A stretch of DNA of 64,000 nt from Bacteroidota bacterium (GCA_025361565.1 JANYKN010000144.1:62001-126000); one strand, 5' to 3'; numbered from the stretch's first letter, positions 9,969 to 19,903 are shown. Made by a program: numbers and translations. The notes: generated by a model not told the origin, from the sequence alone.

Positions 9969-10571
9969 AAATCAATATTTTAGTTTGCCATATATAAATT
10001 AGATATTGAGAAATTTTTTTGTGCTTTTTTTATTGTTTCAAAAATTTTGCTTTCAATTTGGGTTATTGACAGAAATCTAAATATCATTTATTATTGTTTT
10101 TTGCTTTTCACATCAGTTGATTCTTGATCAAATCGAATAACTATCAAATATATTTAAAAATTCAATTATCGAATTTTATAATCTAGAATATTCTAATGGA
10201 AATTGTTTCAATTAGATAACCAAAAATGAAAAGCTTTGTTGACCTGATAAAATTATAAACTTATCGTATTGTAATATATACTTGCAACAAAACTAATAAT
10301 AATTTTCAAAAAGTATAGTATGTTGGCAAATATTTTTTAATATGATATTGAAACGAATAAATATTTCAAATTAAAACTTCAAAATTAAATTAACCTTTCC
10401 ATTTTTTTGTTATCAATAAATCACTGAAACAGAATATAGATTTATAGTATTAATTTGCAATATTAATATGACTTAAATATTTAAAATTCAATAGTTTTGA
10501 CAGATATTAATTGAAAAAGGCCGTTTCATTTTAAGATTTGAAACAGCCTCCTTGTGATAATATTTAAAATA
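9969..10571. other. Non-coding, very AT-rich stretch
   Basis: About 600 bases without a credible gene on either strand. It is extremely A+T rich. The only recognisable element is the terminator hairpin of the neighbouring barrel gene at its right end. Confidence 0.5.
10513..10550 (-). terminator. Terminator after the FadL-like barrel gene
   Basis: Arms GTTTCA and TGAAAC, extended by GGC/GCC with one bulge, form a hairpin at about 10519-10548. On the minus strand it is followed by a T run (complement of 10514-10518). It lies 22 bases beyond the stop of the 486-residue barrel protein. Confidence 0.7.
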
Positions 10572-12032
10572 TCAAAATTTGAAGCCTATTGTTACATTTA
10601 TCATATCCTCAGTTATTGAGATATTTGATTTTTCTATACCATCTCCATAATCATAAAGCTGATAATCAATAGTATTGAAAGAATGGTTAAATGCTAAGTC
10701 AATAAACACAGTCTCGGTTTGTAAACTTAAGCCTAATGAATACCCTTTAATCGCGCCAACTGCATTTATTTGACTTGAAGTAGGTGATCCATAATAAGAA
10801 ACACCACCTCTTAAAAAAATTGGCGCAATTCTTAATTCGCCGCCAAGTCGTAAATTATTTCCAGATTTATATAGGTTTTTTATATTGTTATTAATATCTG
10901 TATAATCATATTCTTCAGACCTCATCCTGGCTTTTCCATAATTAATATATTCATAATCTGCTGAAATGATCCCATACTGGCCAATTACAAATGCTACGCT
11001 TGTAATTGCCCGCCAAGGTGTGTAAACTTCGTAATTTGATTCAAATTCACTATTACTTGCTGAATGATAATCAGAATATCCATCAACTTGAGTTCTGAAA
11101 TGTGAATTGATTTCGTATGAATACACATCTTTGAATTTAAAAAAAGTGGGAGTATGAAATGCCAAACCAATCCTCACGGCATTTACCGGACGATAAATCA
11201 TTCCAAATTTAAAATTATATCCAGTACCTTTTGTTTCAATATTTTCTGAAAAATCCCAGGATGCCAAATCTGTGGAATCTGATTGCTCTGTAAACTTTGA
11301 TACTTCTTTATATCTTGCATTTTGAATGCCAAATGAAGCGCCTACTTGAAAAACATCTGCATAATTTCCACCGATCGAAAAGACATATTCGCCAATGCCA
11401 CCGGTAGTTTTAATGTTTTTTTTCTGATTTACATAGTATTTGGGAAATAGACTAAAATACGGATGAGTATAAGATAAATCTACTGTATTCGCATAATCTG
11501 TTAAATAGGTATCATATGCAAGCCATTCTGGCTCACTAAGGTTATCTGGTAAAGTACCATCAGAATTCAGCATAAATTGATCGAGCATTGAACTATTTTC
11601 GTTATAGCCGCTAATGGTAATGTCTGAATTAAAATTTCGTAATTTATTATATCCAACTCCGAATGCCACACTATTCCATTCAGAATTATCCTCTTCGTAA
11701 GGTTTGAGATTTAATACCAGACCAAAATTACTTACATTAACAAAAACATTTTCTTCCGAACTGAGATTGTTATGATAACTAGCGTCCGCTGTATTCATCA
11801 TAAAAACTGGTGAAAACATAACACGGCTTTTTTTAAATGTGCCTATTCCTGCCGGATTTGTGCTAAGTGATGAAAAATCTGCACCCAATGCCCCAAAGGC
11901 TCCACTCATACCTTGATATCTGGCTGTTCCACCATGGGTTGTAAATGAGTATCGAAGTGCGTCAACTTCTGTCTGTGCAATAATATGCAATGGCAATGCC
12001 ATCATCACTATGAAAAATATTACTTTTCTCAT
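10572..12032 (-). CDS. OmpP1/FadL-like outer-membrane transport barrel
   Basis: A 486-residue outer-membrane protein with a signal peptide ending at HIIAQ and a C-terminal aromatic residue (IGFKF). The N-terminal region after cleavage has the RYSFTTHGGTARYQGMSGAFGALG and LSTNPAGIG segments typical of the FadL/TodX/OmpP1 family, whose N-terminal hatch precedes a 14-strand barrel. In Bacteroidota such genes are often annotated as hemin receptors, but the family carries hydrophobic compounds and no substrate can be assigned here. It follows the Asn-rich lipoprotein gene by 46 bases, so the two are likely co-transcribed. Confidence 0.8.
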   Translation of the reverse strand: MRKVIFFIVMMALPLHIIAQTEVDALRYSFTTHGGTARYQGMSGAFGALGADFSSLSTNPAGIGTFKKSRVMFSPVFMMNTADASYHNNLSSEENVFVNVSNFGLVLNLKPYEEDNSEWNSVAFGVGYNKLRNFNSDITISGYNENSSMLDQFMLNSDGTLPDNLSEPEWLAYDTYLTDYANTVDLSYTHPYFSLFPKYYVNQKKNIKTTGGIGEYVFSIGGNYADVFQVGASFGIQNARYKEVSKFTEQSDSTDLASWDFSENIETKGTGYNFKFGMIYRPVNAVRIGLAFHTPTFFKFKDVYSYEINSHFRTQVDGYSDYHSASNSEFESNYEVYTPWRAITSVAFVIGQYGIISADYEYINYGKARMRSEEYDYTDINNNIKNLYKSGNNLRLGGELRIAPIFLRGGVSYYGSPTSSQINAVGAIKGYSLGLSLQTETVFIDLAFNHSFNTIDYQLYDYGDGIEKSNISITEDMINVTIGFKF

Positions 12033-12078
12033 GATTTAAAATTCAGTTTGGTTTTATATTTTAATTTGAGTTCTATCT

Positions 12079-13428
12079 CTATTTTCGGTGGCCAGAATTT
12101 GAATTTGATGAATTAGTTGAACTTCTATTTGAACTTGAGGAATTATTTGTCGAAGTTCGTGATGAGTTATCCGATGAACTATTTATTGAAGATCGGTTTG
12201 AATAATTTGAATTTGAATTGTTGTTGGTTGAAGTTCGGTTTGTGTTGTTTGAATTACTATTTGTACTGTTTAAATTACTTGATCTGTTATTATTTGTATG
12301 ATTATTATCAGTATTGGTGTTAGTATTGTATCTTATTCTATTGTTTTCGGTATTTGAATTTCTATTTTGATTATTTCTATTTGTTTGTGTATTGTTATTT
12401 GTTTGTGTATTATTGATTATTTCAGTATTTCTATTTTGATTATTCCTATTAGTTTGAGTATTTGTATTTTCAATTATTGGCGTATTATTCAAACGATTAT
12501 TAGAGTTATTTTGGCTTGTTCTAGTTCTAGTGTTGGTATTTCTGCTATCCGAAACCCGAACACCCGATTGGTTTATTGTTGATCTATTGGTATTTAGAAG
12601 TTCGTCAGGGTTTAAATTCCTTTGTCTTGTGCCGTTACCAGTATTAATATTTGTATTTTGACGATGCTGATAAGTTCGATTTGGATCTTTAACGTTAGTA
12701 TAATTGTAATAAGTAGGACTATAGCTATAATAACTTGGGTAATAGCTTGTGCTATAGTAGCTTGGATAATAACTGTAGTAGCTTGGATAGTAATATCCAC
12801 TATTATAAGGATCATAATAGTTGTAAGGATCGTAATAGTTTTTATAAAAACTTCCAAAATAGAAGTTAATACTAAAAAATGGTCTTACAAAATTATCCCA
12901 TCCTGAGTAGAAACCATTATTGAAGTAATTATCAGTATATGATGGATTGTGGAATTTATTTAGCCTATCTGAATAAGAAACGTAATCTTCGCCATCATCA
13001 TCAGCTTTTGCGTCCTTATTTTCATAACTGCTCTCAGGTTTATAGGAATTTTCAAAAACATTATCGGAATCACCACTGTAAATTACCTGATCGTCAAGCT
13101 CCCCTGCCTGATGGTTGGTGTCAAGCATTTGCACATTATAAATTCCATTTTGTCTGTTTGATTCATCATTCTTATTTACTCTTGAATAAGGATTTAAAAC
13201 AACAGATTCCTCGTTAGTTTTTGATGTGTTATCAACTTTTGTTTTTGTATTGAACACAACATTTTGATTATTGGAATTTGTAACTGTTGTATTTTGGTTA
13301 GTTTGGGTCTTGTTCTTTTTAGCAGAATAATAAATATCGTCATAATCTGCTGAAAATCTACTGGTTCCTCCGCATGAAATTAAAAATATGGAAAGAATCA
13401 AAGTTGATATGTTAAGTAGTGTTTTCAT
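12079..13428 (-). CDS. Asn/Ser/Thr-rich low-complexity lipoprotein
   Basis: A 449-residue exported protein. The signal peptide ends in lipobox LISC, so it should be lipid-anchored. The middle (about 195-250) is a Tyr/Pro/Ser run with repeats such as YPSYYS and NYYDPY. The last 200 residues are almost entirely Asn, Thr, Ser, Arg and Gln with a repeating TQTNRNNQNRN unit. No catalytic domain is recognisable. The composition suggests an extended or disordered surface polymer, possibly an adhesive or structural tail. It precedes the FadL-like barrel gene on the same strand. The reading frame is intact despite the repeats. Function unknown. Confidence 0.75.
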   Translation of the reverse strand: MKTLLNISTLILSIFLISCGGTSRFSADYDDIYYSAKKNKTQTNQNTTVTNSNNQNVVFNTKTKVDNTSKTNEESVVLNPYSRVNKNDESNRQNGIYNVQMLDTNHQAGELDDQVIYSGDSDNVFENSYKPESSYENKDAKADDDGEDYVSYSDRLNKFHNPSYTDNYFNNGFYSGWDNFVRPFFSINFYFGSFYKNYYDPYNYYDPYNSGYYYPSYYSYYPSYYSTSYYPSYYSYSPTYYNYTNVKDPNRTYQHRQNTNINTGNGTRQRNLNPDELLNTNRSTINQSGVRVSDSRNTNTRTRTSQNNSNNRLNNTPIIENTNTQTNRNNQNRNTEIINNTQTNNNTQTNRNNQNRNSNTENNRIRYNTNTNTDNNHTNNNRSSNLNSTNSNSNNTNRTSTNNNSNSNYSNRSSINSSSDNSSRTSTNNSSSSNRSSTNSSNSNSGHRK

Positions 13429-13778
13429 CTTTTTATTGTTAATGATTTGTACTATACTAAAATTACGGAAATTTACGAATATTATTGCAAAACTACATAT
13501 CTTTTTTATGACTATAACTAAGACTATAATTTTTCCTTTTTTCCATAAAAATAAAATTAGGGTGATATTAATAATCTGATAACAACATTTTAAATATCAG
13601 GAGAATTTATTTTAATGCGCAAATTATTATAAAACAGTACTTTATAATAAGTACTTTCTTAATTATTAATTATAGATGTTTCTTAAAGTAATTCCATTTT
13701 TGCTACCTTTGATAGTTTTTTGATTCAAGCCATGCATTTTTAAGTGATGAATTGTTAAAATGATTAACCTAACTTTGG
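13429..13778. other. Divergent intergenic region
   Basis: 350 bases between divergent genes, AT-rich. On the plus strand TACCTTTG at 13704-13711 matches the Bacteroidota -7 consensus 67 bases before the HAD hydrolase start. No other structure is evident. Confidence 0.4.
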
Positions 13779-14609
13779 ATGTTGATTGATAAAAATGGAG
13801 AATTACAGATGGTTCTCATTGATTTGGATGGAACTCTACTGAATAATGATAAGAAAATTGGCAATTCTGATTTTCAAACGCTTCAACTCCTCGGAGAATT
13901 AAATGTAATAAGAGTATTTGCAACTGGAAGGAATTTGTATAGCGCAATGCGCGTTTTATCTGATGATACCCCATTCGATTATCTCGTTTTTTCTTCGGGA
14001 GCCGGAATTTTGAATTGGGCAGATAAAGAAATCCTATTCCAGTCAACTATAGAAAAAAGAATAGTAACTATAGTTGAAAGAACATTGAAAAAATTAAATC
14101 AGAATTTTTCAATTCATTTTCCAATTCCTGAAAACCACAAATACTTTTATTATAGAGGAAACGATGTATCAACAGATTTTGACAAGAGAAATTCAATCTA
14201 TGAAGGATTTGGCTATGAACTGATTAATGGATTTCCTTTGGATTTTGCAACACAATTTATTGTTATTTTAAATCAGGAGTCTGATTTTCAGTTAATTGCA
14301 GAACAAATTAATGAACTTAAAATTATTAGGGCAACTTCACCAATTGATGGCAAATCAGTTTGGCTCGAAATTTTTAATAATGATGTATCCAAAGCCCTCG
14401 GAGGAAGTTATTTATGCAATAGACTCAATATTAAACAAAGCGCCACAATAGGTATAGGTAACGATTATAATGATATAGATTTGTTGAATTGGACTGCCAA
14501 AAGTTATATTGTGGACAATGCTCCTGAAATTCTTAAGCAAATGTATATTCCTTGCGCAAGCAATCAAAATAACCCTCTTACAATGGTAATTGAACAATTT
14601 AAGCTTTAA
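13779..14609 (+). CDS. HAD-superfamily (Cof-type) phosphatase
   Basis: A 276-residue cytoplasmic hydrolase of the HAD IIB/Cof group. Motif I is DLDGTLL (nucleophile Asp near residue 15), motif II is the FATGR region, and motif IV is GIGNDYNDIDLL. A C2-type cap lies between them. Members remove phosphate from sugar phosphates, nucleotides or cofactors; the substrate here cannot be read from sequence. The chosen ATG gives MLIDKNGELQ before the conserved core; an internal ATG at 13809 would start directly at MVLIDLDGT and is equally plausible. It converges on the thioredoxin-fold gene with 18 bases between stops. Confidence 0.82.
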   Translation: MLIDKNGELQMVLIDLDGTLLNNDKKIGNSDFQTLQLLGELNVIRVFATGRNLYSAMRVLSDDTPFDYLVFSSGAGILNWADKEILFQSTIEKRIVTIVERTLKKLNQNFSIHFPIPENHKYFYYRGNDVSTDFDKRNSIYEGFGYELINGFPLDFATQFIVILNQESDFQLIAEQINELKIIRATSPIDGKSVWLEIFNNDVSKALGGSYLCNRLNIKQSATIGIGNDYNDIDLLNWTAKSYIVDNAPEILKQMYIPCASNQNNPLTMVIEQFKL

Positions 14610-14627
14610 TTGTTCTCTATCAGTATA

Positions 14628-15671
14628 CTAATTATTTTTTGGAGCTAGATTTTCATCTTTGAAGCTACTTTTGAAAGCTTTTTTATATTCCTCCCAATTT
14701 TGGTTCTTATAAGCATTTTCACCAATAAAATTTACCAATACCTCAAAATCTTCAGGAATCATATAAGTTTGAAAGCGATCAATTAATTTTAAGTTTTCAT
14801 CTAATATTAAAAAAGCAGGAAATTGCATTTTCCCATTTAACATGGCAATTGGCAATTGATGAAAACCATGCGATGCTCCTTCATTTATATATTTTTGTGA
14901 TAAAAAATTGAGCGTATCTTTTGTTCGTGCATCTATATTAACACAATAATAGTTCTTGTTCAGGTAGTCTGAGATAACTGGATTATTAAAAGTTTTCAGA
15001 TTCAGCATAGTAGAACTAATATTGTAATTGTCGTAAAGATTGATTATGATTTTACGAGGAGCATTTTTAGTAAGTTCAGAAACTTCATCAAGAGTTTTCC
15101 ATTTTAGCAACACTCTGGTCATTATTTGACTTTGACCTGGAGGATATGTTTTAAAATAATACTTTTCAAATTTATCATATGGTGTTGAATTATAAACAGA
15201 TTCAGCATAATAAATTAATATTGGAAATATCCTGTTTCTATCCTTAAACCCTTGATAAACTGTGCCAATTGCATTTTTAGTAAAAAGAATCATTGCTGGC
15301 ATTTCTGTGTCTTTTCCAAGCATACTAGTTACCATTTCATGAATAGACCCTTTTTTTCCTGGATTTGAATAGGTTTTTCCGTCAAAAAAAGTGATGCTGT
15401 CCTTTGAGTAAATATCCATTTTAATTGGATAGAATAATATGTTTATATAACTTGCAACTTCCTGTAATCCAAAAGTCTGATTAAGCATCAAATTTGAAGA
15501 ATCGTTTTTTTCATCATGGAAAAAAATGAGAACAGGTTTTTGGTTTTTTTCAAAAAGACTTTTTGTCTCTTCAAAACTTTGCCATTTAACTTTACTGGTA
15601 TCTTTCTGGGCCAGTATGAACACATTTGTAAAGCAGATTAAAATGCTAGTTAAGAATAATTTAGAATACAT
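14628..15671 (-). CDS. Exported protein with two thioredoxin-like domains lacking CxxC
   Basis: A 347-residue protein with a signal peptide ending near FILAQ. The N-terminal half has the pattern KPVLIFFHDEKNDSSN...QTF of a thioredoxin-like domain in which the CxxC site is replaced by polar residues. The second half, with KIIINLYDNYN, YYCVNIDARTK and a FPAFLIL cis-proline segment, looks like a second copy of the fold, also without CxxC. It resembles the DUF255/thioredoxin_7 proteins exported by Bacteroidota. Without redox cysteines it is unlikely to be an oxidoreductase and may bind or chaperone envelope proteins. Function unknown. Confidence 0.6.
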   Translation of the reverse strand: MYSKLFLTSILICFTNVFILAQKDTSKVKWQSFEETKSLFEKNQKPVLIFFHDEKNDSSNLMLNQTFGLQEVASYINILFYPIKMDIYSKDSITFFDGKTYSNPGKKGSIHEMVTSMLGKDTEMPAMILFTKNAIGTVYQGFKDRNRIFPILIYYAESVYNSTPYDKFEKYYFKTYPPGQSQIMTRVLLKWKTLDEVSELTKNAPRKIIINLYDNYNISSTMLNLKTFNNPVISDYLNKNYYCVNIDARTKDTLNFLSQKYINEGASHGFHQLPIAMLNGKMQFPAFLILDENLKLIDRFQTYMIPEDFEVLVNFIGENAYKNQNWEEYKKAFKSSFKDENLAPKNN

Positions 15672-15948
15672 ATCTTTAATAAATAAATTTAGTATAAAAG
15701 TTTAAGTATCGCTAATAATTAGAAATCAAATACATATACTACGAAATTTTAAATTTATAACATATTGTAGGCAGATTTTAAAACGTCAAAGTAAATAAAT
15801 TCTGTATATTTATGAGCAGATTTCCTTCTGTAAAAATCTAATTTTAATATCTTTTTTGAATATAACATGTTTATCCTTATATCTCTAAGTATTTTACAAA
15901 ATAAGAGATAAAAACATGCGTTTAACTTTATAAATAATTTGCATAAAA

Positions 15949-16854
15949 ATGAAATTGAAAATATTATTATGGATCATCATTTTTGCGAGTTTTTCAAGAT
16001 TGGGAATGTCTCAGGATATTTTCATTCAGGAATCTGAAAATAACGATTTATATATAAGTAATATAGAGCTTACATCATCAAAGAAAATATTTTCGCTCGA
16101 TAAATTATCGTTGGGAATTATGGGCGGTGCAAATTTCTCTATGGTTATCCCTTTAAGTCGAAGTTCGATTTTTAGTGGTCAAACTCCAGATGATTTTAAG
16201 AAAGACTACAATTTTTTTATTGAAAATTTGGGAATGCAAATGGGGTTTATCATGATGTATGATATAAATAAAATTATTAAATTAAGTATACAACCATCTT
16301 CAAACGATTACTCTTACAAATATAGCAACGCCTATCAATGGACAGGAAATACAAATTTACTTTATGAGACTCAAAATACACAAAAACTACGATTTTTCGA
16401 AGTTCCAATAATCGTGGGATTTTATATGTCTTACAAAACCTGGCAACCCTATTTTCAAGGAGGAATATATTATGGACGGTTAATTAATGGAGTAACAGAT
16501 ATTTCTGTTGTTGAAACCAGTAGTAACCTAGCTGGTTCAAGTCAATCTTTAAGCTATTCTACTTCAGCAAATTCCACTGATTTATACCAAAAAAACCATT
16601 ATGGTATTTTAGCTGGAGCCGGAATTTCATATTTATTTGGAAGGAGTAAAATAGGTATTGAAGCAAATTATCGATTACTCCTTACTAATTTGAATACCAT
16701 AGAAACCCAATACATGAATAATCAAGTAGTTTCTGGAAACTATGATGTACCCGATAAATTTAAGTTTAGTAATCTTGCATTTAGTATCAATATTTTAGTT
16801 CCACTAATGTGCAGTAACAATACTTCCAGAGCAGGTTCTCTGTTTTGCCAGTGA
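15949..16854 (+). CDS. PorT-like outer-membrane beta-barrel protein
   Basis: A 301-residue exported protein. The signal peptide ends near RLGMSQ. The body has alternating strand patterns with GIMGGANFS, LGMQMGFIMMYDI, YFQGGIYYGRLI and GAGISYLFG, typical of the Bacteroidota 'outer membrane protein beta-barrel' (PorT-like) family. It is followed after 30 bases by a lipoprotein gene on the same strand, with a terminator beyond, so the two form a small envelope operon. Specific role unknown. Confidence 0.7.
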   Translation: MKLKILLWIIIFASFSRLGMSQDIFIQESENNDLYISNIELTSSKKIFSLDKLSLGIMGGANFSMVIPLSRSSIFSGQTPDDFKKDYNFFIENLGMQMGFIMMYDINKIIKLSIQPSSNDYSYKYSNAYQWTGNTNLLYETQNTQKLRFFEVPIIVGFYMSYKTWQPYFQGGIYYGRLINGVTDISVVETSSNLAGSSQSLSYSTSANSTDLYQKNHYGILAGAGISYLFGRSKIGIEANYRLLLTNLNTIETQYMNNQVVSGNYDVPDKFKFSNLAFSINILVPLMCSNNTSRAGSLFCQ

Positions 16855-16884
16855 TTAATTCCATTTCAAATAATAGAATTTCAA

Positions 16885-18081
16885 ATGAAGACAATAAAGT
16901 ATTTTATTTTTTTATCTATAACTTTTCTTACAAGCTTATTGGCTTGTAAGAAAAGTGATATCAAACCAGAGAATATTTTTACAAAAATTTATAGCGATTC
17001 AAATTCTGACATTTCATATTATCCACTTGATTTTTCGGAAAATGGTTCTGGCGGATATTACATTTTAAGCTCTACTTCAATCGATACCACAAGAACATGG
17101 TTAAATACATTTATCATGGAAACGGACGATCTCGGTGAAATGACCTGGTCTGTAACACTTGATAAGCCATATGTAAATCCTATATCAAATTTAATTAGTA
17201 TGGGTGGTGCGTTTTATTTTTTTTGTATGGACGAAATTTCTCTAGGTACATATTTGCTTAAAATTGATGAATCAAACCATACTGCTGAATTGGTTAAATC
17301 ATTTCCTGAAATTGTTTATCCTTTGGCGGTTTCCAAAACACCCGATAATGGATTTTTATTGCTTAGTTATGACAGAACAACACGTAGTTCATCTATCAAT
17401 AAAATTGATGCTTCATTTAATATAAGCTGGCAAAGTAAATTTAAAGTTATAGAAGATGCTGAAGAACAGTTAATTGACCATTTAATCAAAACTGGAAAGA
17501 ATATACCTTTTTTTACTGGAACTGTTGGTGAAGGCACTGCGAGCTATTATTATGCAAATGGATTATACAATTATACTTTGTCCTTGTTATTTGTCAATGC
17601 CAGTAATGGTGAAAGGGCAGGAGTGGCCCAAGGATACAGATATGACGGAGGCGCAAGTTCAATCTTATCACTGGAGGGAAACACATTTGCACTTTCACGA
17701 TTTAGTTTTGGAGAACATTTTATTTTACCCTCTACAACTATAGATGTTAATTCCATAACGAGTCTTAGCGATTTGGGAGGTGGAAAACTAGCTGAAATTG
17801 CCGCTGATGCAGAAACACGGGTAAAAAAAATTACACTGAATGGCAAACCTTCTATAGTATTTGCAACCAATACAAATAATAACCAGGTAATTGTTTATAT
17901 ATATGATATTGCCTCAAATGAATTGTTAACCAAAAAGTATTTGGGATTTGCCAATCCTGTTAAAATTGCTTCTGTAATGCAAACAAAAGATGAAGGCTTG
18001 GCTTTATTAGTACAAACAATGGTTACAGGAAGGTTTAAACGGATCTCAATGTATAAAATACCAAAAGAACATCTGCAATAA
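16885..18081 (+). CDS. Lipoprotein of unknown function, probably beta-propeller-like
   Basis: A 398-residue protein with lipobox SLLAC (Cys at about residue 21). The mature part repeats a motif of the kind GGYYILSSTSID.., GNTFALSRFSF.. and DEGLALLVQT, where short Gly-rich turns precede hydrophobic strands. This resembles the repeated 'delayed reading' strands seen in Bacteroidota proteins that adopt propeller folds, but no named family is recognised. It is the second gene of the pair with the upstream barrel and ends just before a bidirectional terminator. Confidence 0.6.
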   Translation: MKTIKYFIFLSITFLTSLLACKKSDIKPENIFTKIYSDSNSDISYYPLDFSENGSGGYYILSSTSIDTTRTWLNTFIMETDDLGEMTWSVTLDKPYVNPISNLISMGGAFYFFCMDEISLGTYLLKIDESNHTAELVKSFPEIVYPLAVSKTPDNGFLLLSYDRTTRSSSINKIDASFNISWQSKFKVIEDAEEQLIDHLIKTGKNIPFFTGTVGEGTASYYYANGLYNYTLSLLFVNASNGERAGVAQGYRYDGGASSILSLEGNTFALSRFSFGEHFILPSTTIDVNSITSLSDLGGGKLAEIAADAETRVKKITLNGKPSIVFATNTNNNQVIVYIYDIASNELLTKKYLGFANPVKIASVMQTKDEGLALLVQTMVTGRFKRISMYKIPKEHLQ

Positions 18082-18169
18082 GGTAAAAGTAAAATCTGAA
18101 ATTTTTTTACAGCCCAAATTTTGCAAACTATGATTTAAGATAATTTCGACAATATGTAAAACTTAATTT

Positions 18170-18202
18170 AAAAAAACCGTGGCATTTTTACCACGGTTTT
18201 TC
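18170..18202. terminator. Bidirectional terminator
   Basis: A perfect CCGTGG/CCACGG stem (18177-18182 with 18191-18196) is flanked by seven A on the left and five T on the right. It serves both the lipoprotein gene on the plus strand and the DUF1501 gene on the minus strand. Confidence 0.85.
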
Positions 18203-18215
18203 TATTCTTTACTGT

Positions 18216-19868
18216 TTATTGAACAAATAATGTTTTAGCTGCTTTAAAATCGCCTGCAATTATCCTGTAAATATAATTACCTGAATTTAAATTAGATATA
18301 TTGATTTCAACTTGATAGTCACCTGCATCTTGTTCCTGATTTACAATTTCTTTTATCATCATTCCGGCTGAGTTATATAATCTCAAAATAACTTTAGAAT
18401 CATTGCTTATATAATATCCAATTTTAGTATTATCTATTGCCGGATTTGGATAACAATCATGTAATTTACTAAAACCATTGTACTTTTTAATATCATAAAC
18501 AGAAAGGGGATTTGCTATTAAGTCTAGTTTTTGGCTCAGATAATCTCCAAATCCTGTTTCTATAATTGCAGAATCAGGCGAACCCAACCAATCGGATAGA
18601 ACAGTTGTATAAATTTGCCGATAATCAAATTGAAATTTCAAATTTCCACCATCCAAATCAGATAAACTAGGATTGGTTCCATAAACACCACCCTTTAAGC
18701 CACTTCCAAACAACAATATAGGGCCTGCTTTGCCATGATCTGTACCATAACTGGCATTTGATTCAACGCGTCGTCCAAATTCTGAAAAAGTCATTGTAAG
18801 TACTTTACCATCAAGTCCTTGATTTTCTAAATCTTTTTGAAATGCTTTTACAGATTCTGATACATGATACAAAAGAGCTGCATGTCTTCCCTGCGAAGTT
18901 TCAAAAGCTTCCACCTGGTCTGCATGGGTGTCAAATCCTGTTATCCGTGTTAAGAATATCCTGGTTTTGCATCCTCCACTAATTAAGCGTGCAATTATCT
19001 TAAACTGTTCTGCCAAATGGTTTTTTACATATGGTAAAGGTGCATTTAATGGATAAGAATCAGGATAAGTTACAGTTGGCGAATTGATTCCAGCAGCATA
19101 AACATCATGTAGCCTTTGAGCATAATCATTTGTTTTCTTTTCAAAACTCATCAGATATTCAAGTTCTTTTCCATAGTGGCTGTCAGGAAAAGAGGTAGAT
19201 GGGGGAGGATCAATGCCAACAGAGTTAATTAAATCATAAAACTCATTTGGGTTCAATAATGAAATTCCGGCAGGGATACTGTTTTCACGCTGGAAAGCAA
19301 GCGACACATCATTTCCTAATTCAAGACCCAAAGGATCTGGCATGTTTGCATTTGGATAAGCATCAGGGTAACCTGGATATTGCTGATCGAGAAACCGGCC
19401 CATCCAACCTGAGGGAATTCGCTCATTGTAATCTCCACCCATAAACCAGATATCGCGGCTCCTAAAATGGGAAAGGTTCATATTTTCATAACCTACAGCT
19501 TGCACAACCGCTGCCTTATGTTGGTCGTAAAGCTCTTTAACACCTGTCATATCAGGGTGTAAACCCAGTTTATCATCCTCGGGTACAGTATCATCTAGTG
19601 GGATGTATTTTCTTGCTCCATAATCTGGAATTGCTATATTGGCTCTTAAAAACTGATATTCACTATAATTTTTAATAGGGATTATTGTATTTAATCCGTC
19701 GTTTCCACCATGTAGCTGAAGGAAAATTAAAACCCTGTCGCTATCACTTGCTCCAAGCATTCTCATTAGCGGACTGTTTGCTGCCAAAGCATTTAAAGGG
19801 ATACCATTCAGCAAAATTGGTACTGCACCTGCTGCTCCTAACCGTTTAATAAATTTTCTCCTATCCAT
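18216..19868 (-). CDS. DUF1501 protein with Tat signal and type IX sorting domain
   Basis: A 550-residue exported protein. The N-terminus MDRRKFIKRLGAAGAVP carries a twin-arginine motif (RRKFIK). The body matches DUF1501, a sulfatase/alkaline-phosphatase-like fold family (LIFLQLHGGNDGLNTIIP, NLSHFRSRDIW, TGFDTHADQ, TMTFSEFGRRVESN, GTDHGKAGP). The last 80 residues (CYPNPAIDNTKIGY..., LYNSAGMMIKE, SGNYIYRI, KTLFVQ) are a type A C-terminal sorting domain of the type IX secretion system. It lies 35 bases after the DUF1800 gene; the two families usually occur as a pair. Biochemical function is not established. Confidence 0.88.
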   Translation of the reverse strand: MDRRKFIKRLGAAGAVPILLNGIPLNALAANSPLMRMLGASDSDRVLIFLQLHGGNDGLNTIIPIKNYSEYQFLRANIAIPDYGARKYIPLDDTVPEDDKLGLHPDMTGVKELYDQHKAAVVQAVGYENMNLSHFRSRDIWFMGGDYNERIPSGWMGRFLDQQYPGYPDAYPNANMPDPLGLELGNDVSLAFQRENSIPAGISLLNPNEFYDLINSVGIDPPPSTSFPDSHYGKELEYLMSFEKKTNDYAQRLHDVYAAGINSPTVTYPDSYPLNAPLPYVKNHLAEQFKIIARLISGGCKTRIFLTRITGFDTHADQVEAFETSQGRHAALLYHVSESVKAFQKDLENQGLDGKVLTMTFSEFGRRVESNASYGTDHGKAGPILLFGSGLKGGVYGTNPSLSDLDGGNLKFQFDYRQIYTTVLSDWLGSPDSAIIETGFGDYLSQKLDLIANPLSVYDIKKYNGFSKLHDCYPNPAIDNTKIGYYISNDSKVILRLYNSAGMMIKEIVNQEQDAGDYQVEINISNLNSGNYIYRIIAGDFKAAKTLFVQ

Positions 19869-19903
19869 TTTATAATATATTTAGATGGTCTTCTATCTTC
19901 TGA

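Noticed and set aside
12160-12500. CRISPR-like repeats
   Set aside because: The repeats are irregular Asn/Thr codon runs inside an open frame, without constant spacers.
12612-12906. Ile/Val-rich open frames across the Tyr-Pro-Ser part of the Asn-rich lipoprotein gene
   Set aside because: They are translations of low-complexity DNA in other frames; the lipoprotein frame is the only one with a signal peptide.
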